Notes: generated from the letters alone by a model not told the origin. A stretch of 61,926 bases of DNA from an uncultured Clostridium sp. (GCA_947648495.1 CANSOA010000012.1:1-61926), one strand, 5' to 3'; shown: positions 1 to 9,394, numbered from the stretch's first letter. Translations and numbers: made by a program.

Positions 1-11
1 TCTTTTTACTT

Positions 12-39
12 TTGACAAGTATTCTTCTTTATTTGTAAT
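12..39 (+). promoter_or_regulatory. candidate promoter of the GH25 lysozyme gene
   Basis: TTGACA at 12-17 and TGTAAT at 34-39 with a 16-base spacer look like a sigma-A promoter roughly 100 bases before the lysozyme start. Called from sequence match only. Confidence 0.4.
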
Positions 40-142
40 CTATTTGTAATATTGACTATTTTTTCTTAGAATATTTCTCGTTAATTGCTTTCTTCTTCAC
101 GAATTTTCCTCTCTTTCATATTCTATTTTAAAGGAGGTTTTT

Positions 143-1181
143 ATGAAAAAATTTTTATGTTGTAGCTTGATTCTTTTAAGCATTTTACTAATTCCACTAT
201 CTTGTTTTGCAACCAATTATTCTCGGAATTGACGTCAGTCATTGGCAGGGTCATATTGATTATGCACAAGTAAAAAATTCTGGAATTGACATTGTTTATA
301 TTAAAGCAAGTCAAGGAAATTCGATTGTGGATTCTTATTTTCGTACCAATTACGAAAATAGTAAAGCAAATGGTCTAAAAGTAGGTTTGTACCATTTTTT
401 AACTGCTAGAAGCGTTTCAGAAGCAGAACAACAAGCGACTTATTTTGCATCTGTTATTTCTGGGACTTCGCCAGATTGCAAATTGGCAATGGATTTTGAA
501 GTATTTGGAGATTTGAATGTACAGCAAATCAATGAAATTTCGCTTGCTTTTTTGCAAAAAGTTCAGCAACTAACTGGCAAAGAAGTTATTATTTATAGTG
601 ATGCTTCCAACGCAAATAACACTTTCAATAGTCAGCTTGCAAGTATGTATCCACTTTGGGTTGCAGAATATGGGGTTAGAACTCCAAATACTGGCAACTG
701 GTCTTCTTATGAAGGATTTCAATATAGCGATTCTGGAAGAGTGTCTGGAATTAGTAATTATACCGATTTAGATACTTTTACAGAACAAATCTTTTTGAGT
801 TCTTCTGAAAATATTTCAACACCAGAAAATACGACTAATCAAATTCAAACCTATACCGTTCAACCAGGCGATACTTTGAGTCAAATTGCCTCAAAATATA
901 ATACCACTGTTAGTGAAATTGCTGGATTAAACGGAATTTCAAATCCAAATTTAATTTATGTAGGTCAGGTTTTAAAGATTGACACAACCAATCACATTTC
1001 TGTTGTTACCAGTGATAAATACGAAACTAATCACATTATTTATACGATTCAATCTGGTGATACTTTAACTTCAATTGCGCAAAAATACGATGTTACAATT
1101 GCAAGTATTGTACAATTGAACAACATTCAAAATCCGAATTTGATTTATGCAGGAGAGCTTCTGAAAATTAATTTGAATTAG
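143..1181 (+). CDS. secreted GH25 lysozyme with two LysM domains, apparently expressed through a +1 frameshift
   Basis: Predicted muramidase that cuts peptidoglycan outside the membrane. ATG at 143 follows AAGGAGG at 131-137 and opens a classic signal peptide (MKK, hydrophobic stretch, SCFA cleavage site near residue 23). The zero frame then reaches CGG AAT TGA at 224-232. Skipping the C of CGG continues directly into GIDVSHWQG, the conserved start of the GH25 barrel. The catalytic-type Asp/Glu patch follows (AMDFEVFGD), then WVAEYG. Two C-terminal LysM repeats ([16 protein letters not shown] and [16 protein letters not shown]) bind glycan. With one shift the product is 345 residues and keeps signal peptide, catalytic domain and wall-binding domain in order. 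Without it the enzyme would start at a TTG at 207 lacking any secretion signal. Alternative: a one-base insertion mutation or sequence error. Confidence 0.85.
224..226 (+). other. CGG +1 frameshift site in the GH25 lysozyme
   Basis: Context TCT CGG AAT TGA. Reading TCT-(C)-GGA-ATT-GAC gives S-G-I-D, restoring the GH25 motif. The zero frame stops at TGA 230-232. Confidence 0.75.
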
Positions 1182-1191
1182 AATTTTTACT

Positions 1192-1213
1192 TAGGGCGAC
1201 TAATAGTCGTCCT
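1192..1213 (+). terminator. hairpin terminator after the lysozyme
   Basis: AGGGCGACTA pairs with TAGTCGTCCT (one G-U pair) 11 bases after the stop codon, followed by a T-rich stretch. Confidence 0.6.
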
Positions 1214-1299
1214 TATGTTTTTAGATTTCTAAAAGATTGATTTTGTGGCAAATACCTTAAATCGCATTTTTGGTGTTTTACATATTGAAATCTAAATGC

Positions 1300-1328
1300 T
1301 TGACAATCTTATCCAACGATTGTATAAT
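1300..1328 (+). promoter_or_regulatory. consensus promoter of the nucleosidase gene
   Basis: TTGACA at 1300-1305, a 17-base spacer and TATAAT at 1323-1328: both hexamers match the sigma-A consensus. A GGGAGG ribosome site at 1376-1381 precedes the ATG at 1390. Confidence 0.8.
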
Positions 1329-1389
1329 TCTTACATAATTTATATGTTTAGTAACCATAATTAATCACTTTTATCGGGAGGAAATTAGG

Positions 1390-2124
1390 ATGAAAAAAAG
1401 ACCGATTGTCGTTATGACAGCAATGAAAATTGAAGCAAGTTCGCTCATTGAAAAATTAAGCAATGTCACATGTAAAACTGTTCATCAGTATACTTTTTAT
1501 GAGGGATTTATCAATAGCTATCCTGTCGTCATTTGCCATTGCCAAGTTATGAGCATACATGCTTCTGTGGCAACTTACATGGCAATTGAGAAATACAATC
1601 CGATCGCTATTATTAGTCAAGGAACCGCTGGCGCGCATGGAAAAAATATCCATAAAGGAGATATTATTATTGGTGAAAAGTGCGTCAATATCGTTTCTAT
1701 GCAAACTCCTTTGAAACGTGAGGGAGAAGGAAGTAATCCTTTAACTTGGAATTTGCTTACTTTTATTGATGGCGAAGAAAACAGATTTGAATATCAATCT
1801 GGAGATGCGCATTTGGTGGAAGTTGCAAAAAAAGTGACTTATTTAGGTGGAAATGTTCATTTTGGAAATATTGGAAGTGGCGATGTTTGGAATCGAGAAG
1901 CTGATAAAATTTTGTGGCTTCATGAAAATTATGGTACACTTTGCGAAGAAATGGAAGGCATTGCAGTGTATACGGTTGCCAATAATTTTGACATTCCAGT
2001 TCTTGGTATTCGCGTGATTTCCGATAATGAGATTTTGGGTGAGCCTTATGACCGAAGTATTGCTTTAAAATCACAGGAATTCACGTATGAGTTTATTTTG
2101 CAATTTATACTAGAACTTTCTTAA
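1390..2124 (+). CDS. mtnN: MTA/SAH nucleosidase family protein
   Basis: PNP/UDP phosphorylase superfamily enzyme, most like 5'-methylthioadenosine/S-adenosylhomocysteine nucleosidase, which removes adenine from by-products of methylation and polyamine synthesis in the cytoplasm. Supporting motifs are an initial VVMTAMKIEASSL strand, the phosphate/ribose-loop region SQGTAGAH, the substrate-binding CEEMEGIAVYTVA (family pattern MEGAA) and RVISDNE, where the Asp is the expected catalytic residue. At 244 residues it is close to the family length. It is a monocistronic plus-strand gene with its own promoter and terminator. The exact substrate cannot be fixed from sequence alone; a purine-nucleoside phosphorylase-like role is the alternative. 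Confidence 0.85.
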   Translation: MKKRPIVVMTAMKIEASSLIEKLSNVTCKTVHQYTFYEGFINSYPVVICHCQVMSIHASVATYMAIEKYNPIAIISQGTAGAHGKNIHKGDIIIGEKCVNIVSMQTPLKREGEGSNPLTWNLLTFIDGEENRFEYQSGDAHLVEVAKKVTYLGGNVHFGNIGSGDVWNREADKILWLHENYGTLCEEMEGIAVYTVANNFDIPVLGIRVISDNEILGEPYDRSIALKSQEFTYEFILQFILELS

Positions 2125-2132
2125 ATGACAAA

Positions 2133-2161
2133 AAGGCTTGAAAATTGGATTTTCAAGCCTT
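2133..2161. terminator. bidirectional terminator between converging genes
   Basis: A perfect 12-base stem (AAGGCTTGAAAA / TTTTCAAGCCTT) with a five-base loop, T-rich on both sides, separates the plus-strand nucleosidase from the minus-strand YezG-like gene. Confidence 0.85.
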
Positions 2162-2164
2162 CCA

Positions 2165-2910
2165 TTATTTTTTTCTCCAATTTAAAATCTGATTATTTAC
2201 AAACTCGTCTTCTTCTATTTCAATAATATCCTCTATGACTGGTTTTTTCTTAAAAAAGTGGAGCTTTTTCTTCTCTTTCGGGATTTCATCCTCTTCTGCT
2301 CTAGCTATTGCTTCTTCTACTGATAATGTCTTTTCATAATCCACAATATTGTTGACAGGTTGTGAATAAATTCCTTCTGTGTATACGTCTTTTTTGGGTA
2401 GTTTTGATTCACTGATAAAATCAATATATTTGTGAATAATTTGTTGATCTTTTCTGGCAAAAAGCTGTAAATCTGGCTTTAAATAGAGATAGCGCCAAAT
2501 GACATGTCTTTGATAAGAATCAAATTTTGACGTGTTTAAATCCTGATAATCATATTCAATTTTAAATTGATAATTTTCAATGGAGATTGTTAAATTCGTC
2601 CACTTTTTACCGTGTTTTGTGAAACCAAATTTGCCTTAATTGTTTGATGTGATTGTACAAATCAGCAATTAGTTTGGAATACTCATCTTCATCAATATTA
2701 AATACATTGGGAATTTCATAACCGATTGACTGCCTTTTTCTTGATAATTCCTTTGGGGAAATAGTAAAAATACATTTCCCCATTTAACCTTTTGTTTGGC
2801 ATGTCAACGCTGGATGCGTATAAATAAATGCTTTCCCATTTTTCTGGTATAAGGTAAAATAATCTCCTTTGTATCTGTGCATAAATTTCTTTTTCTTCTG
2901 ATAAGCTCAT
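2165..2910 (-). CDS. YezG/DUF600-type immunity protein with two +1 shifts at CGG
   Basis: The reconstructed product is 247 residues and resembles YezG (DUF600), the antitoxin partner of LXG-type polymorphic toxins. The first segment (IPEKWESIYLYASSVD, then GEMYFYYFPKGI) ends at CGG TTA TGA. Skipping the C gives GYEIPNVFNIDEDEYSKL. A second CGG, followed at once by TAA, again resolves by skipping C to give GKKWTNLTISIE, then FKIEYDYQDL and RHVIWRYLYL, matching the family order. A charged C-terminal extension of about 100 residues (rich in Glu/Lys) goes beyond the family core. Both shifts together give an integral length. No LXG toxin gene is adjacent, so it may be an orphan immunity gene. A decayed pseudogene is the alternative, but no deletion or unrelated stop is present. 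Confidence 0.7.
2610..2612 (-). other. CGG +1 frameshift site (YezG, second)
   Basis: In the frame reached after the first shift the context is AAA ACA CGG TAA. Skipping C reads ACA-GGT-AAA-AAG-TGG (T-G-K-K-W), joining the KWTNLT motif. Confidence 0.7.
2722..2724 (-). other. CGG +1 frameshift site (YezG, first)
   Basis: Minus-strand context GTC AAT CGG TTA TGA. Skipping C reads AAT-GGT-TAT-GAA (N-G-Y-E), continuing the YezG domain. Confidence 0.75.
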
Positions 2911-2928
2911 CGTAAAATTTCTCCTATG

Positions 2929-4464
2929 TTAGTTTTGGCTTAGCAAACTTTCTCCTGTCATTTCTTCTGGTTTTTCTAATCCCATCAAATCTAGCATGGT
3001 TGGTGCTAAATCTGCTAATCTTCCTTCTTTTAGTTTTGTATTTCCAATTCCAACAATGGCAAGTGGTACAGGATTTGTTGTGTGTGCTGTGTGTGGTTCT
3101 CCTGTTTTGTAATCAATCATTTGTTCCGCATTTCCATGATCGGCTGTGATTAACAATGTTCCATTGACCTTTTCGATTGCTTCGACTACTTGACTTACAC
3201 ATTCATCAATGGTTTCTAATGCTTTTTTGGCAGATTCTATATTTCCAGTATGCCCTACCATGTCTGGGTTAGCATAATTTAAAATGATACAATCGTATTT
3301 TTGGGATTCAATTGCTTCAACTACTTTTTCTGTCACTTCATACGCACTCATTTCTGGTTTTAAATCATAGGTTTCTACTTTGGGTGAAGGTACTAATATT
3401 CTGTCTTCCCCTTGATATTGCTTTTCTTCACCACCATTGAAGAAAAACGTAACATGTGCATATTTTTCAGTTTCTGCAATACGCAGTTGTGTTTTTCCTT
3501 TTTGGCTAATATATTCTCCAAATGTATTTTTTATTTCGTGTTTTTTGAAGGCAATTTCAACATTTGGCATAGTTTCATCATAAGGAGTCATACATACAAA
3601 ATAGGTATCGATTTTTTCTGTTTGAAATCCATCAAATTCTTTGTCAACAATGCTTCTGGTTATTTCTCTTGCACGGTCTGGTCTGAAATTAAAAAAGATA
3701 ACAGAATCGTTGTTTTCTATTTTAGCAATTGGTTCTCCATTTTTATTCGTAATGACAGTTGGAACAACAAATTCGTCAAATACTTCTTTTTGGTAAGATT
3801 CTTCAATAGCTGATGTTGCTGTTAGTGCTTTTTCACCTTCGCCTCTGACAATAGCATTATAAGCTTTCTCAACTCTTTCCCATCTTTTGTCCCTGTCCAT
3901 GCTATAAAATCTTCCAGAAATCGTTGCAATTTCGCCGATTCCTTTTTCTTTGATTTTATTTTCTAAGTCTGAAATATAGTTTTCTCCTGAAGCTGGTGGT
4001 GTATCTCTACCGTCTAAAAAGCAGTGAATATACACGTTTTCAAAATCTTTTCTTTTAGCCATTTCAAGCAAACCAAATAAGTGCCTAATGTGGCTGTGAA
4101 CACCACCATCAGACAATAAGCCCATAATATGTAGCTTAGAATTATGTTTTTTACAATTTTCAATGGCTGTTAGAAATTCTGGCTTGCTAAAAAATTCACC
4201 ATCTTCAATTGATTTTGTAATTTTGGCTAAATCTTGATAAATAATTCTTCCAGCACCAATATTGGTATGCCCTACTTCTGAATTTCCCATTTGACCTTCT
4301 GGCAGACCAACATCTGCTCCACTTGTGTGAATTACGGTGTTTGGATTTTCTGTAAGAATCCTATTTAAATTTGGAATATTGGCCATTTTGACTGTATTTC
4401 CTTCTTGTTTTTCGTTCATTCCAAAACCGTCTAATATCATTAGCATTGTTAATTTTTTGTCCAT
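2929..4464 (-). CDS. gpmI: 2,3-bisphosphoglycerate-independent phosphoglycerate mutase
   Basis: Interconverts 3- and 2-phosphoglycerate in lower glycolysis using two metal ions and no bisphosphoglycerate cofactor. The 511 residues match the family. Visible signatures are the alkaline-phosphatase-fold start (LMILDGFGMNE), the phosphoserine loop GNSEVGHTNIGAGR, substrate-domain LDGRDTPP and DRDKRWERVEKAY, and the metal ligands in ITADHGNAE and HTAHTTNPVP. Last gene of the glycolytic cluster, 54 bases after tpiA. The start is supported by AAAAGGAG just upstream. No CGG codon falls in frame on inspection. Confidence 0.97.
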   Translation of the reverse strand: MDKKLTMLMILDGFGMNEKQEGNTVKMANIPNLNRILTENPNTVIHTSGADVGLPEGQMGNSEVGHTNIGAGRIIYQDLAKITKSIEDGEFFSKPEFLTAIENCKKHNSKLHIMGLLSDGGVHSHIRHLFGLLEMAKRKDFENVYIHCFLDGRDTPPASGENYISDLENKIKEKGIGEIATISGRFYSMDRDKRWERVEKAYNAIVRGEGEKALTATSAIEESYQKEVFDEFVVPTVITNKNGEPIAKIENNDSVIFFNFRPDRAREITRSIVDKEFDGFQTEKIDTYFVCMTPYDETMPNVEIAFKKHEIKNTFGEYISQKGKTQLRIAETEKYAHVTFFFNGGEEKQYQGEDRILVPSPKVETYDLKPEMSAYEVTEKVVEAIESQKYDCIILNYANPDMVGHTGNIESAKKALETIDECVSQVVEAIEKVNGTLLITADHGNAEQMIDYKTGEPHTAHTTNPVPLAIVGIGNTKLKEGRLADLAPTMLDLMGLEKPEEMTGESLLSQN

Positions 4465-4518
4465 TTCTTTTACTCCTTTTCACAATAATAGATTTTTCTA
4501 TTATTCCTTTACTATATC

Positions 4519-5268
4519 TTATTCAAAATTTACGATTTTTGAGAATTCTTCTGGTTTTAAACTTGCTCCACCGACTAAGCCACCGTCAATGTCTGACATT
4601 GAAAATAATTCTTTTGCATTGGAAGATTTAACACTTCCTCCATATTGAATAATGACTTCATTTGCGACGTCTTTTCCATAATTTTTTTCAATCTCATGAC
4701 GAATTTCTTTGATGCTATTGTTGGCATCTTCGGCAGTTGCTGTCTTACCAGTTCCAATCGCCCAAATTGGCTCGTAGGCAATGATTGTATTTTTGACTTG
4801 ATTTTCGCTTAATCCTTCTAAAGCAAGGCGTGTTTGGTTGGTAATGATTTCGGCAGTTTTTCCTGCTTCTCTTTGTTCTAACGTTTCGCCAACACATACA
4901 ATTGGTTTTAAGTCGTTTTCAAAGGCTACTTTTACTTTTTTATTGACTGTTTCATCGGTTTCTGCAAAATATTGTCTTCTTTCTGAATGACCAATTATGA
5001 CATATTCTACGCCAATTGATTTTAGCATTTGACCTGATACTTCTCCTGTGTAAGCGCCATTTTCTGCCCAATGCATATTTTGTGCGCCAATTTTGATGTT
5101 GGTTCCTTGTGCACAATTTAGGCAATAGAACAAATCTGTGTAGGGAACGCATAAAATCACTTCATTTTGTGTGTTTTTTACCAAACTTTCAAAAGTTTCA
5201 ATATATTCAATTGCTTCATTGGGAAGCATATTCATTTTCCAGTTTCCTGCAATTACTTTCTTGCGCAT
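4519..5268 (-). CDS. tpiA: triose-phosphate isomerase
   Basis: Converts dihydroxyacetone phosphate to glyceraldehyde 3-phosphate. The 249 residues contain the full TIM-barrel signature set: substrate-binding Lys in AGNWKMN, catalytic His in IGHSERR, catalytic Glu in AYEPIWAIGTG, and phosphate loops YGGSVKSSN and GGLVGGASL. Start ATG follows GGAGGAAAAAAC. It lies between the CYTH gene and gpmI in the same transcription unit, consistent with coordinated supply of glycolytic enzymes. Confidence 0.97.
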   Translation of the reverse strand: MRKKVIAGNWKMNMLPNEAIEYIETFESLVKNTQNEVILCVPYTDLFYCLNCAQGTNIKIGAQNMHWAENGAYTGEVSGQMLKSIGVEYVIIGHSERRQYFAETDETVNKKVKVAFENDLKPIVCVGETLEQREAGKTAEIITNQTRLALEGLSENQVKNTIIAYEPIWAIGTGKTATAEDANNSIKEIRHEIEKNYGKDVANEVIIQYGGSVKSSNAKELFSMSDIDGGLVGGASLKPEEFSKIVNFE

Positions 5269-5286
5269 GTTTTTTCCTCCTCATTT

Positions 5287-5790
5287 TTATTTTTGTAGAT
5301 TTTCTAAAATCTCTGCCACATCTGAAATTTCGCAAAGTTGAGAATTTTTAAATCTTACATCAAATGTCACATCTTTGCCAAACCAGTCTGGTGGACTAAA
5401 TTCGTTGGCATCTTCTTCTGAGTTAAACTCAACTTCCACCACTTCTAATCCTTTTAAAAAGCCTTCAAATATGTCTATTTCGGCGGTCAATTCATCCTTT
5501 AATGGAACTAAATAGCGATTTTTTTCAATCATTCTTCCATCGATTTTTGTTTTTAAATGTTGATAGGATTCTTCCGTTAATGGCAATTCTATTTCTTTAT
5601 TAACACTTGCTACTTGCTGTTGTGTTTTCATTTTGAATTTATAACATAATATATATTCTTGATTGTACTTTCTTATTCGCAAAGCTGGTGCACTCGAAGT
5701 ATTTAAATAGCCTTGCTCAATACGTACTTTTTCATATTTTTCTAAATTTTTTGGCAAATTTTTTATTAAATATTTTTTCTCAATTTCCAT
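5287..5790 (-). CDS. CYTH-domain phosphohydrolase
   Basis: CYTH (triphosphate tunnel) family, whose members bind triphosphate-containing substrates and often hydrolyse inorganic triphosphate or thiamine triphosphate. The diagnostic N-terminal EIEKKYLI (ExExK) starts at residue 2. Basic and acidic tunnel strands follow (ALRIRKY, NKEIELPL, EKNRYLVPL, AEIDIFEG, VEVEFNSEE, DVTFDVRFKN). Length 167 residues is typical. Located inside the glycolytic operon between a guanylate-kinase-like gene and tpiA. Substrate not determinable; it may belong functionally with the neighbouring nucleotide enzymes. Confidence 0.85.
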   Translation of the reverse strand: MEIEKKYLIKNLPKNLEKYEKVRIEQGYLNTSSAPALRIRKYNQEYILCYKFKMKTQQQVASVNKEIELPLTEESYQHLKTKIDGRMIEKNRYLVPLKDELTAEIDIFEGFLKGLEVVEVEFNSEEDANEFSPPDWFGKDVTFDVRFKNSQLCEISDVAEILENLQK

Positions 5791-5804
5791 TATTTTTACA
5801 CCTT

Positions 5805-6383
5805 TTATCGTTTATTTGTATTCATTTTTTGTTTTACAATTTCTAGTAATTTTTTTTGAGATATTTCTGTATAATCATTAATTAATACGCAATCGAATTG
5901 TTTTTGCAAATTTGGATTACTCGAATATTCTTTTATATGTTCATGAATTTCAGCTAGTCTTTTTTGATAAACTTCTTCTGGAAGATTTCGTTTTTGTAAT
6001 TCTAATTTGGCTCTTTCTAGGTCATAGGGAACCAAGTAAATGGCAAACATATCTTTTACGCATTTTTTGAGTTTGTAAATGTTACTGAGTTCTGCTTCTG
6101 TCACTCTATTTTCAGGTGATTGCAAATATTCTTTTCGATAGGCATATCTTACTCCCAAAAATTCAAAGTCAATTTGCGTAATGCCTGCTTGCTTCATTTT
6201 TTGAAATTCCTCTTGTGTGACAAATTCCTTATCAATTCCATTGATTTCACCCGTTCTTTTTTCCCTTGTTGTCACAATTGGCAAATTTTTAAACCCCAAT
6301 TCCTGCGCAATCAGCTTCTTAAAAAACGATTTTCCTACTCCTGTGACACCAAATAATGTTACTAACATTTTATAATTCTCCAT
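5805..6383 (-). CDS. guanylate-kinase-like P-loop protein
   Basis: 192-residue P-loop protein with Walker A GVTGVGKS near residue 13 and a guanylate-kinase-like acceptor segment (LPIVTTREKRTGEINGID, then FVTQEEFQKM). This matches the family TTRxxRxGE pattern and the 'yFvsxxeF' segment. The lid and base-recognition parts diverge from canonical Gmk, so it may act on another nucleotide or be regulatory. It abuts the NUDIX gene (2-base gap) and CYTH gene, forming a trio of nucleotide/phosphate proteins in the glycolytic cluster. Confidence 0.75.
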   Translation of the reverse strand: MENYKMLVTLFGVTGVGKSFFKKLIAQELGFKNLPIVTTREKRTGEINGIDKEFVTQEEFQKMKQAGITQIDFEFLGVRYAYRKEYLQSPENRVTEAELSNIYKLKKCVKDMFAIYLVPYDLERAKLELQKRNLPEEVYQKRLAEIHEHIKEYSSNPNLQKQFDCVLINDYTEISQKKLLEIVKQKMNTNKR

Positions 6384-6385
6384 TA

Positions 6386-6991
6386 TTATCTTATATATTC
6401 TTTTTTTTCTTTTTCCAAACTTTTTTTATAAAACAATTCTACTTTTCTAAATATGTTCTCGAATATCTCTTCGTTTCCAGTATAAGGAAATTTAGTCAAA
6501 TTCTTTCTAATTAAATCAAATCCTTCTTGCATTGGCATTACAATCACGTCTTCTACTTCTTTCTTTTGCAATTTAAATTTTTTATTTTTTTTTCTCAATT
6601 CACTAACAAAAAAACTAATAAAAAAATTTCTTTCTCCACTAAATCTTAATGGTACATTAGTCGCTATTTTTTTTACTTTTGTTATATTTTTCTTTTTAAT
6701 TCCTAATTCCTCTTTTGCCTCTCGATATACTGTTTTTTTGCTTTTTTCATGATTGTCACAATGACCAGAAATCGCATCAAGAGCTCCCGATGTAAGTCTC
6801 GTATTTTTGTCTCTCTTTTCCAGTATTAAATCTCCCTCACGAGTTAGTAAAAATAAAGTCACTCCTTTTAAATAATTAAATTGTGTTTTTTCATAAATTG
6901 GATCAATCCAACCTATTTCTTTTCCTAATTCATTATATAATCTATAATATTTTCGCCCATGATTATAAAATGCCTTTTTTGATTTCTTCAT
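6386..6991 (-). CDS. NUDIX hydrolase
   Basis: 201-residue NUDIX protein. The Nudix box is readable as GHCDNHEKSKKTVYREAKEE followed by LGI, fitting G-x5-E-x7-REUxEExGU. An N-terminal strand region (YRLYNELGKEIGWIDP) and LFLLTREGDLILEKRDKN resemble IDI/YfcD-type NUDIX enzymes, which handle diphosphate compounds. Very Lys-rich C-terminus. Sits between pgk and the guanylate-kinase-like gene, 39 bases after pgk in transcription order. Likely sanitises or hydrolyses nucleoside or isoprenoid diphosphates; substrate unknown. Confidence 0.85.
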   Translation of the reverse strand: MKKSKKAFYNHGRKYYRLYNELGKEIGWIDPIYEKTQFNYLKGVTLFLLTREGDLILEKRDKNTRLTSGALDAISGHCDNHEKSKKTVYREAKEELGIKKKNITKVKKIATNVPLRFSGERNFFISFFVSELRKKNKKFKLQKKEVEDVIVMPMQEGFDLIRKNLTKFPYTGNEEIFENIFRKVELFYKKSLEKEKKEYIR

Positions 6992-7030
6992 TTCAACATC
7001 CTTTACTATTCAATAATATTATCCTAAAAT

Positions 7031-8221
7031 CTATGCATCAAGATTCTCCAAAACCTCAATTCCCGGCAATTTCTTACCTTCTAAAAATTCCAAACTTGCT
7101 CCGCCACCAGTTGAAATATGCGTGAATTTTTCTGCTAATCCTGCTTTTTCAACAGCTGCTGCAGAATCACCACCACCAATAATTTTGACTGCATCCACAT
7201 TTGCCAATGTTTTTGCAATTTCATTCGTTCCAACAGCGAATTGTTCAAATTCAAATAAACCCAAAGGTCCATTCCATACAACTGTTTTTGCATTTTTTAA
7301 TTCTTCACTATATCGTTTTATCGTTTCTTCACCAATGTCAAATCCTTCCCAGCCATCTGGAATTTCTGTATATTTTACAGTTTTACTTTCCGTGTCGGCT
7401 GAAAACTCCTTTCCGATTTTAGTATCAACTGGTAACATAAATTTTACGCCTTTAGATTTTGCCTTTTCCATCAGTTCTTTTGCTAAATCTAATTTATCTT
7501 CTTCGCAAATGGAATCTCCAACATTATATCCCATTGATTTAAAGAAAGTATAAGCCATCGCACCACCAATTAACAAAGTATCGACTTTTTCCAATAAACT
7601 GTTGATAACACCAATTTTGTCAGAAACTTTTTTACCTCCTAATATAGCAACAAAAGGTCTTTGAGGTTTTTCTAAAGCTGTTCCTAGAAAGTTTAATTCT
7701 TTTTCAATTAAAAAGCCTGACACTGCTGGTAAAAAGCTAGCAACACCTGTTGTTGAGCTGTGCGCTCTATGTGCTGTTCCGAAAGCATCATTAACAAAAA
7801 TTTCTGCTAAAGAAGCGAATTTTTTAGATAAGGCTTCGTCATTTTTTTCTTCTCCGCTTTCAAATCTTACATTTTCAAGAAGCATGACTTCTCCTTCTTT
7901 TAATTCAGACGCAAGTTTCCCTGCATCTTCTCCAACAACATCTTTGGCTAATTTTACTTCTTTTCCTAATAATTTAGAAAGCTCTTTTGCTACAATGTCT
8001 AAGGAAAATTCTGGTTTTACTTCTCCTTTTGGACGTCCTAAATGCGAACATAAAATAACTTTGCAATTGTTTTGTATTAAATATTGAATGGTAGGTAAAG
8101 CTGCAACAATTCTTCGGTTGTCTGTGATGTTTCTGTTTTCATCGTATGGAACATTAAAATCACATCTGACTAATACTTTTTTATTTTTTATGTCAATGTC
8201 TTTTATTGTTTTTTTGTTCAT
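7031..8221 (-). CDS. pgk: phosphoglycerate kinase
   Basis: Transfers phosphate from 1,3-bisphosphoglycerate to ADP. I place the start at ATG 8221 ([17 protein letters not shown]), which follows GAAGGAGAAAAT; an upstream in-frame ATG would add 17 unlike residues. The 396 residues match the family. Motifs include [19 protein letters not shown], the hinge [12 protein letters not shown], nucleotide-site WNGPLGLFE and [13 protein letters not shown], and [15 protein letters not shown]. Second gene of the gap-led operon. A poly-T-rich 65-base gap separates it from gap. Confidence 0.97.
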   Translation of the reverse strand: MNKKTIKDIDIKNKKVLVRCDFNVPYDENRNITDNRRIVAALPTIQYLIQNNCKVILCSHLGRPKGEVKPEFSLDIVAKELSKLLGKEVKLAKDVVGEDAGKLASELKEGEVMLLENVRFESGEEKNDEALSKKFASLAEIFVNDAFGTAHRAHSSTTGVASFLPAVSGFLIEKELNFLGTALEKPQRPFVAILGGKKVSDKIGVINSLLEKVDTLLIGGAMAYTFFKSMGYNVGDSICEEDKLDLAKELMEKAKSKGVKFMLPVDTKIGKEFSADTESKTVKYTEIPDGWEGFDIGEETIKRYSEELKNAKTVVWNGPLGLFEFEQFAVGTNEIAKTLANVDAVKIIGGGDSAAAVEKAGLAEKFTHISTGGGASLEFLEGKKLPGIEVLENLDA

Positions 8222-8286
8222 TATTATTTTCTCCTTCTTCAAAAATATACAAATGGGCGGGTCTTTGGCCACGCCCCTATATGATT

Positions 8287-9303
8287 TTAATTTAATTCTG
8301 CAAAATATTTGATGGTTCTTACCATTTGGCTAGTGTACGAATTTTCGTTGTCATACCAAGCTACTACCTGAACCTGATATAGGTCTTCGTCTATTTTGGT
8401 TACCATCGTTTGTGTTGCATCAAATAATGAACCATTTGTAATTCCTATAATATCTGAAGACACTAATGGCTCTTCTGTATAACCAAATGATGCACTTTCT
8501 TTGGCTTTCATGGCTGCGTTAATTGAATCGACCGTTACATCTTTTCCTTTTACAACGGCAATTAGAATAGTGGTAGAACCTGTTGGAACAGGAACCCTTT
8601 GTGCAGAACCAATTAATTTTCCGTTTAATTCTGGAATAACTAATCCAATTGCTTTGGCCGCTCCTGTTGAGTTTGGTACAATGTTAACAGCTGCCGCTCT
8701 AGCTCTTCTTAAATCTGCTTTTCTGTGTGGTCCATCTAGTACCATTTGGTCACCTGTATAGGCATGAACAGTTGTCATGATTCCTGATTGGATTGGTGCA
8801 TAATCATTTAATGTTTTTGCCATTGGTGCCAAACAATTTGTGGTACAAGAAGCTGCTGAAATGATAGTATCTTGTGGTGTTAAAATATTTTCGTTAACCC
8901 CAAATACTACAGTTGGTAAGTCGTTTCCTGCTGGTGCAGATATAACAACTTTTTTAGCTCCTGCTTGTATATGAGCAGATGCTTTTTCTTTGGTTGTATA
9001 GAAACCAGTACATTCTAATACAACATCTACTCCAATTTTTCCCCAAGGTAAATCCTTTGCATCTTTTTCTGCATATATTTTTATCGTTTTTCCATCAACT
9101 GTGATAGAATCTTCTCCTGCTACTACTGTATCTGCCTTTTCATATCTTTTTTGGGCAGAATCATATTTTAATAAATGGGCAAGCATACTTGGGCTTGTTA
9201 AATCATTGATGGCAACTATTTCATACCCTTCTGCTCCAAACATTTGTCTAAAAGCAAGACGTCCAATACGTCCAAAACCGTTAATCGCTACTTTTACTGA
9301 CAT
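8287..9303 (-). CDS. gap: glyceraldehyde-3-phosphate dehydrogenase
   Basis: NAD-type GAPDH of 338 residues, first gene of the glycolytic operon. The Rossmann start is [18 protein letters not shown]; the catalytic cysteine lies in [13 protein letters not shown]; later motifs are [33 protein letters not shown] and [13 protein letters not shown]. Start ATG follows TAGGAGGAAATT. Its codon use is the cleanest for high expression in the window, with no in-frame CGG seen. Confidence 0.98.
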   Translation of the reverse strand: MSVKVAINGFGRIGRLAFRQMFGAEGYEIVAINDLTSPSMLAHLLKYDSAQKRYEKADTVVAGEDSITVDGKTIKIYAEKDAKDLPWGKIGVDVVLECTGFYTTKEKASAHIQAGAKKVVISAPAGNDLPTVVFGVNENILTPQDTIISAASCTTNCLAPMAKTLNDYAPIQSGIMTTVHAYTGDQMVLDGPHRKADLRRARAAAVNIVPNSTGAAKAIGLVIPELNGKLIGSAQRVPVPTGSTTILIAVVKGKDVTVDSINAAMKAKESASFGYTEEPLVSSDIIGITNGSLFDATQTMVTKIDEDLYQVQVVAWYDNENSYTSQMVRTIKYFAELN

Positions 9304-9353
9304 AATTTCCTCCTATTCTGATGTTTCTTTACATCAATTACATTTTAGTTTTT

Positions 9354-9394
9354 ACAACTGTTGTCATTTTATACCAGTTTGTAATTTTTTTCAA
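9354..9394 (-). promoter_or_regulatory. candidate gap operon promoter with an 11-base dyad at the start point
   Basis: On the minus strand TTGAAA (9394-9389) and TATAAA (9373-9368) lie 15 bases apart, a short spacer. The palindrome ACAACTGTTGT at 9354-9364 covers the predicted start point, a usual operator position. No CggR-type operator is visible, so the binding protein is unknown. Confidence 0.35.
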
